Origin: TA-21 sp036557405 | GTDB lineage: Archaea; Thermoproteota; Nitrososphaeria; Nitrososphaerales; Nitrososphaeraceae | NCBI GenBank assembly: GCA_036557405.1 | Contig: DATBHO010000139.1 | Coordinates: forward strand, 1-12,679 | Reading direction: 5' to 3' | DNA: 12,679 bases | Shown: piece by piece, positions 12,458 to 12,679 of the stretch | How positions within the stretch are numbered: position 1 is the first letter of the stretch | How the letters are laid out: the number at the start of each line of letters is the position of its first letter | Made by a program: the position numbers and the translations under genes | Notes under the pieces: generated by a model | Seen by the model: the letters and a program-made list of their open reading frames with translations, nothing else | Databases searched by the model: none | What the model was told of the DNA's origin: nothing

Positions 12458-12679
12458 CTAGCTTTTATGTTTTGTTATATGGGCATTCACGTTACTGTGT
12501 AAAAATTCTTTTGTTACCTTTTTATGACAGCCTTTACAAAGTGTTCTCAAATTGTTATGATTGTGAAGAAATTCTGTTATTGTTTTAACTTTATTTTCGA
12601 GTGAATCAAATTTGTATCCCAATTTTTTATAAAGTGACCTTGGAACTATGTGATCGCATTCCAGTCCACGTGATCTTGC
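12458..12679 (-). CDS. HNH endonuclease, C-terminal part (5' end beyond the window)
   Basis: 73 residues are visible before TAG 12458-12460; the start lies outside the window. The beta-beta-alpha-metal signature is present: LECDHIVPRSL (6-16) with the Asp-His pair, NNLRTLC (42-48) with the central Asn, and CKGCHKK (48-54) supplying a Zn-type CxxC and the final His. A further CxxC usually lies upstream of the first motif in this type and would be off the edge. It could be a restriction-type nuclease, a mobile-element homing nuclease or a stand-alone HNH protein; the visible part does not decide. All expected catalytic residues within the window are intact. Confidence 0.8.
   Translation of the reverse strand, partial: ARSRGLECDHIVPRSLYKKLGYKFDSLENKVKTITEFLHNHNNLRTLCKGCHKKVTKEFLHSNVNAHITKHKS

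Noticed and set aside
12435..12495. GTAACGT / ACGTTAC 7-bp arms around the end of the HNH gene
   Set aside because: 47 nt apart and partly coding; no terminator-like T run or further pairing.
1..12679. tRNA, rRNA, CRISPR array, or complete insertion sequence
   Set aside because: No cloverleaf, no regularly spaced repeats and no transposase were seen on reading; a tRNAscan or Infernal run would be needed to exclude a divergent RNA.

Overview
The window looks like chromosomal DNA of a soil-type ammonia-oxidising archaeon (Nitrososphaerota/Thaumarchaeota, Nitrososphaera or Nitrosocosmicus-like). This is inferred from several things. The DNA is AT-rich. TTG, GTG and ATG starts often lie 23-30 nt downstream of a TATA-like box with no Shine-Dalgarno sequence, as expected for leaderless archaeal mRNAs. 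The protein families also fit: RadA-like ATPases with a lost P-loop, small proteins beginning MGRTIPSFR, PsbP-like and RTX-like secreted proteins, DUF72, and a DUF308/HdeD membrane protein. No rRNA, tRNA, CRISPR array or complete insertion sequence was found. This is accessory sequence: short transcription units, long AT-rich spacers and several decayed genes.

Layout, left to right. (1) 1-486: the 3' part of a DUF72 gene broken by a deletion and frameshift. (2) 551-1876, minus strand: a tight three-gene unit made of a RadA/RecA-fold protein without a Walker A lysine and two small paralogous helical proteins. (3) 2023-2898: an intact DUF72 protein of a different subfamily. (4) 3046-5003, minus strand: a compact nitroreductase and a large divergent nitroreductase-fold protein, each with its own promoter. 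(5) 5004-6233: a spacer rich in dyads, containing a possible 50-codon ORF, a small secreted Asn/Ser/Thr-rich protein, a tandem 13-bp repeat abutting a perfect TATA box, and a 13-codon ORF whose strong Shine-Dalgarno lies in a hairpin. (6) 6234-7040, minus strand: a six-helix voltage-gated-type cation channel with an unusual filter, TVAYGE. (7) 7148-7346: a small membrane/coiled-coil gene split by a frameshift. (8) 7460-8038, minus strand: a DUF308/HdeD membrane protein. (9) 8039-8648: a long spacer. (10) 8649-9425: a secreted protein with RTX-like nonapeptide repeats, convergent with a secreted PsbP-like protein (9652-10731, minus). (11) 11185-11778: a third nitroreductase. (12) 11788-12679, minus strand: a winged-helix gene interrupted by one TGA, a small membrane protein, and the 3' part of an HNH endonuclease running off the right edge.

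The nitroreductase-fold proteins suggest flavin redox chemistry. The RTX-like, PsbP-like, Asn-rich, DUF308 and channel proteins are envelope or secreted functions. The RadA-like unit is the most system-like element. The best candidates for undescribed biology are that unit with its duplicated small partner, the hairpin-masked mini-ORF with its tandem operator, the altered channel filter, and the wHTH locus with two back-to-back hairpins before its stop codon.
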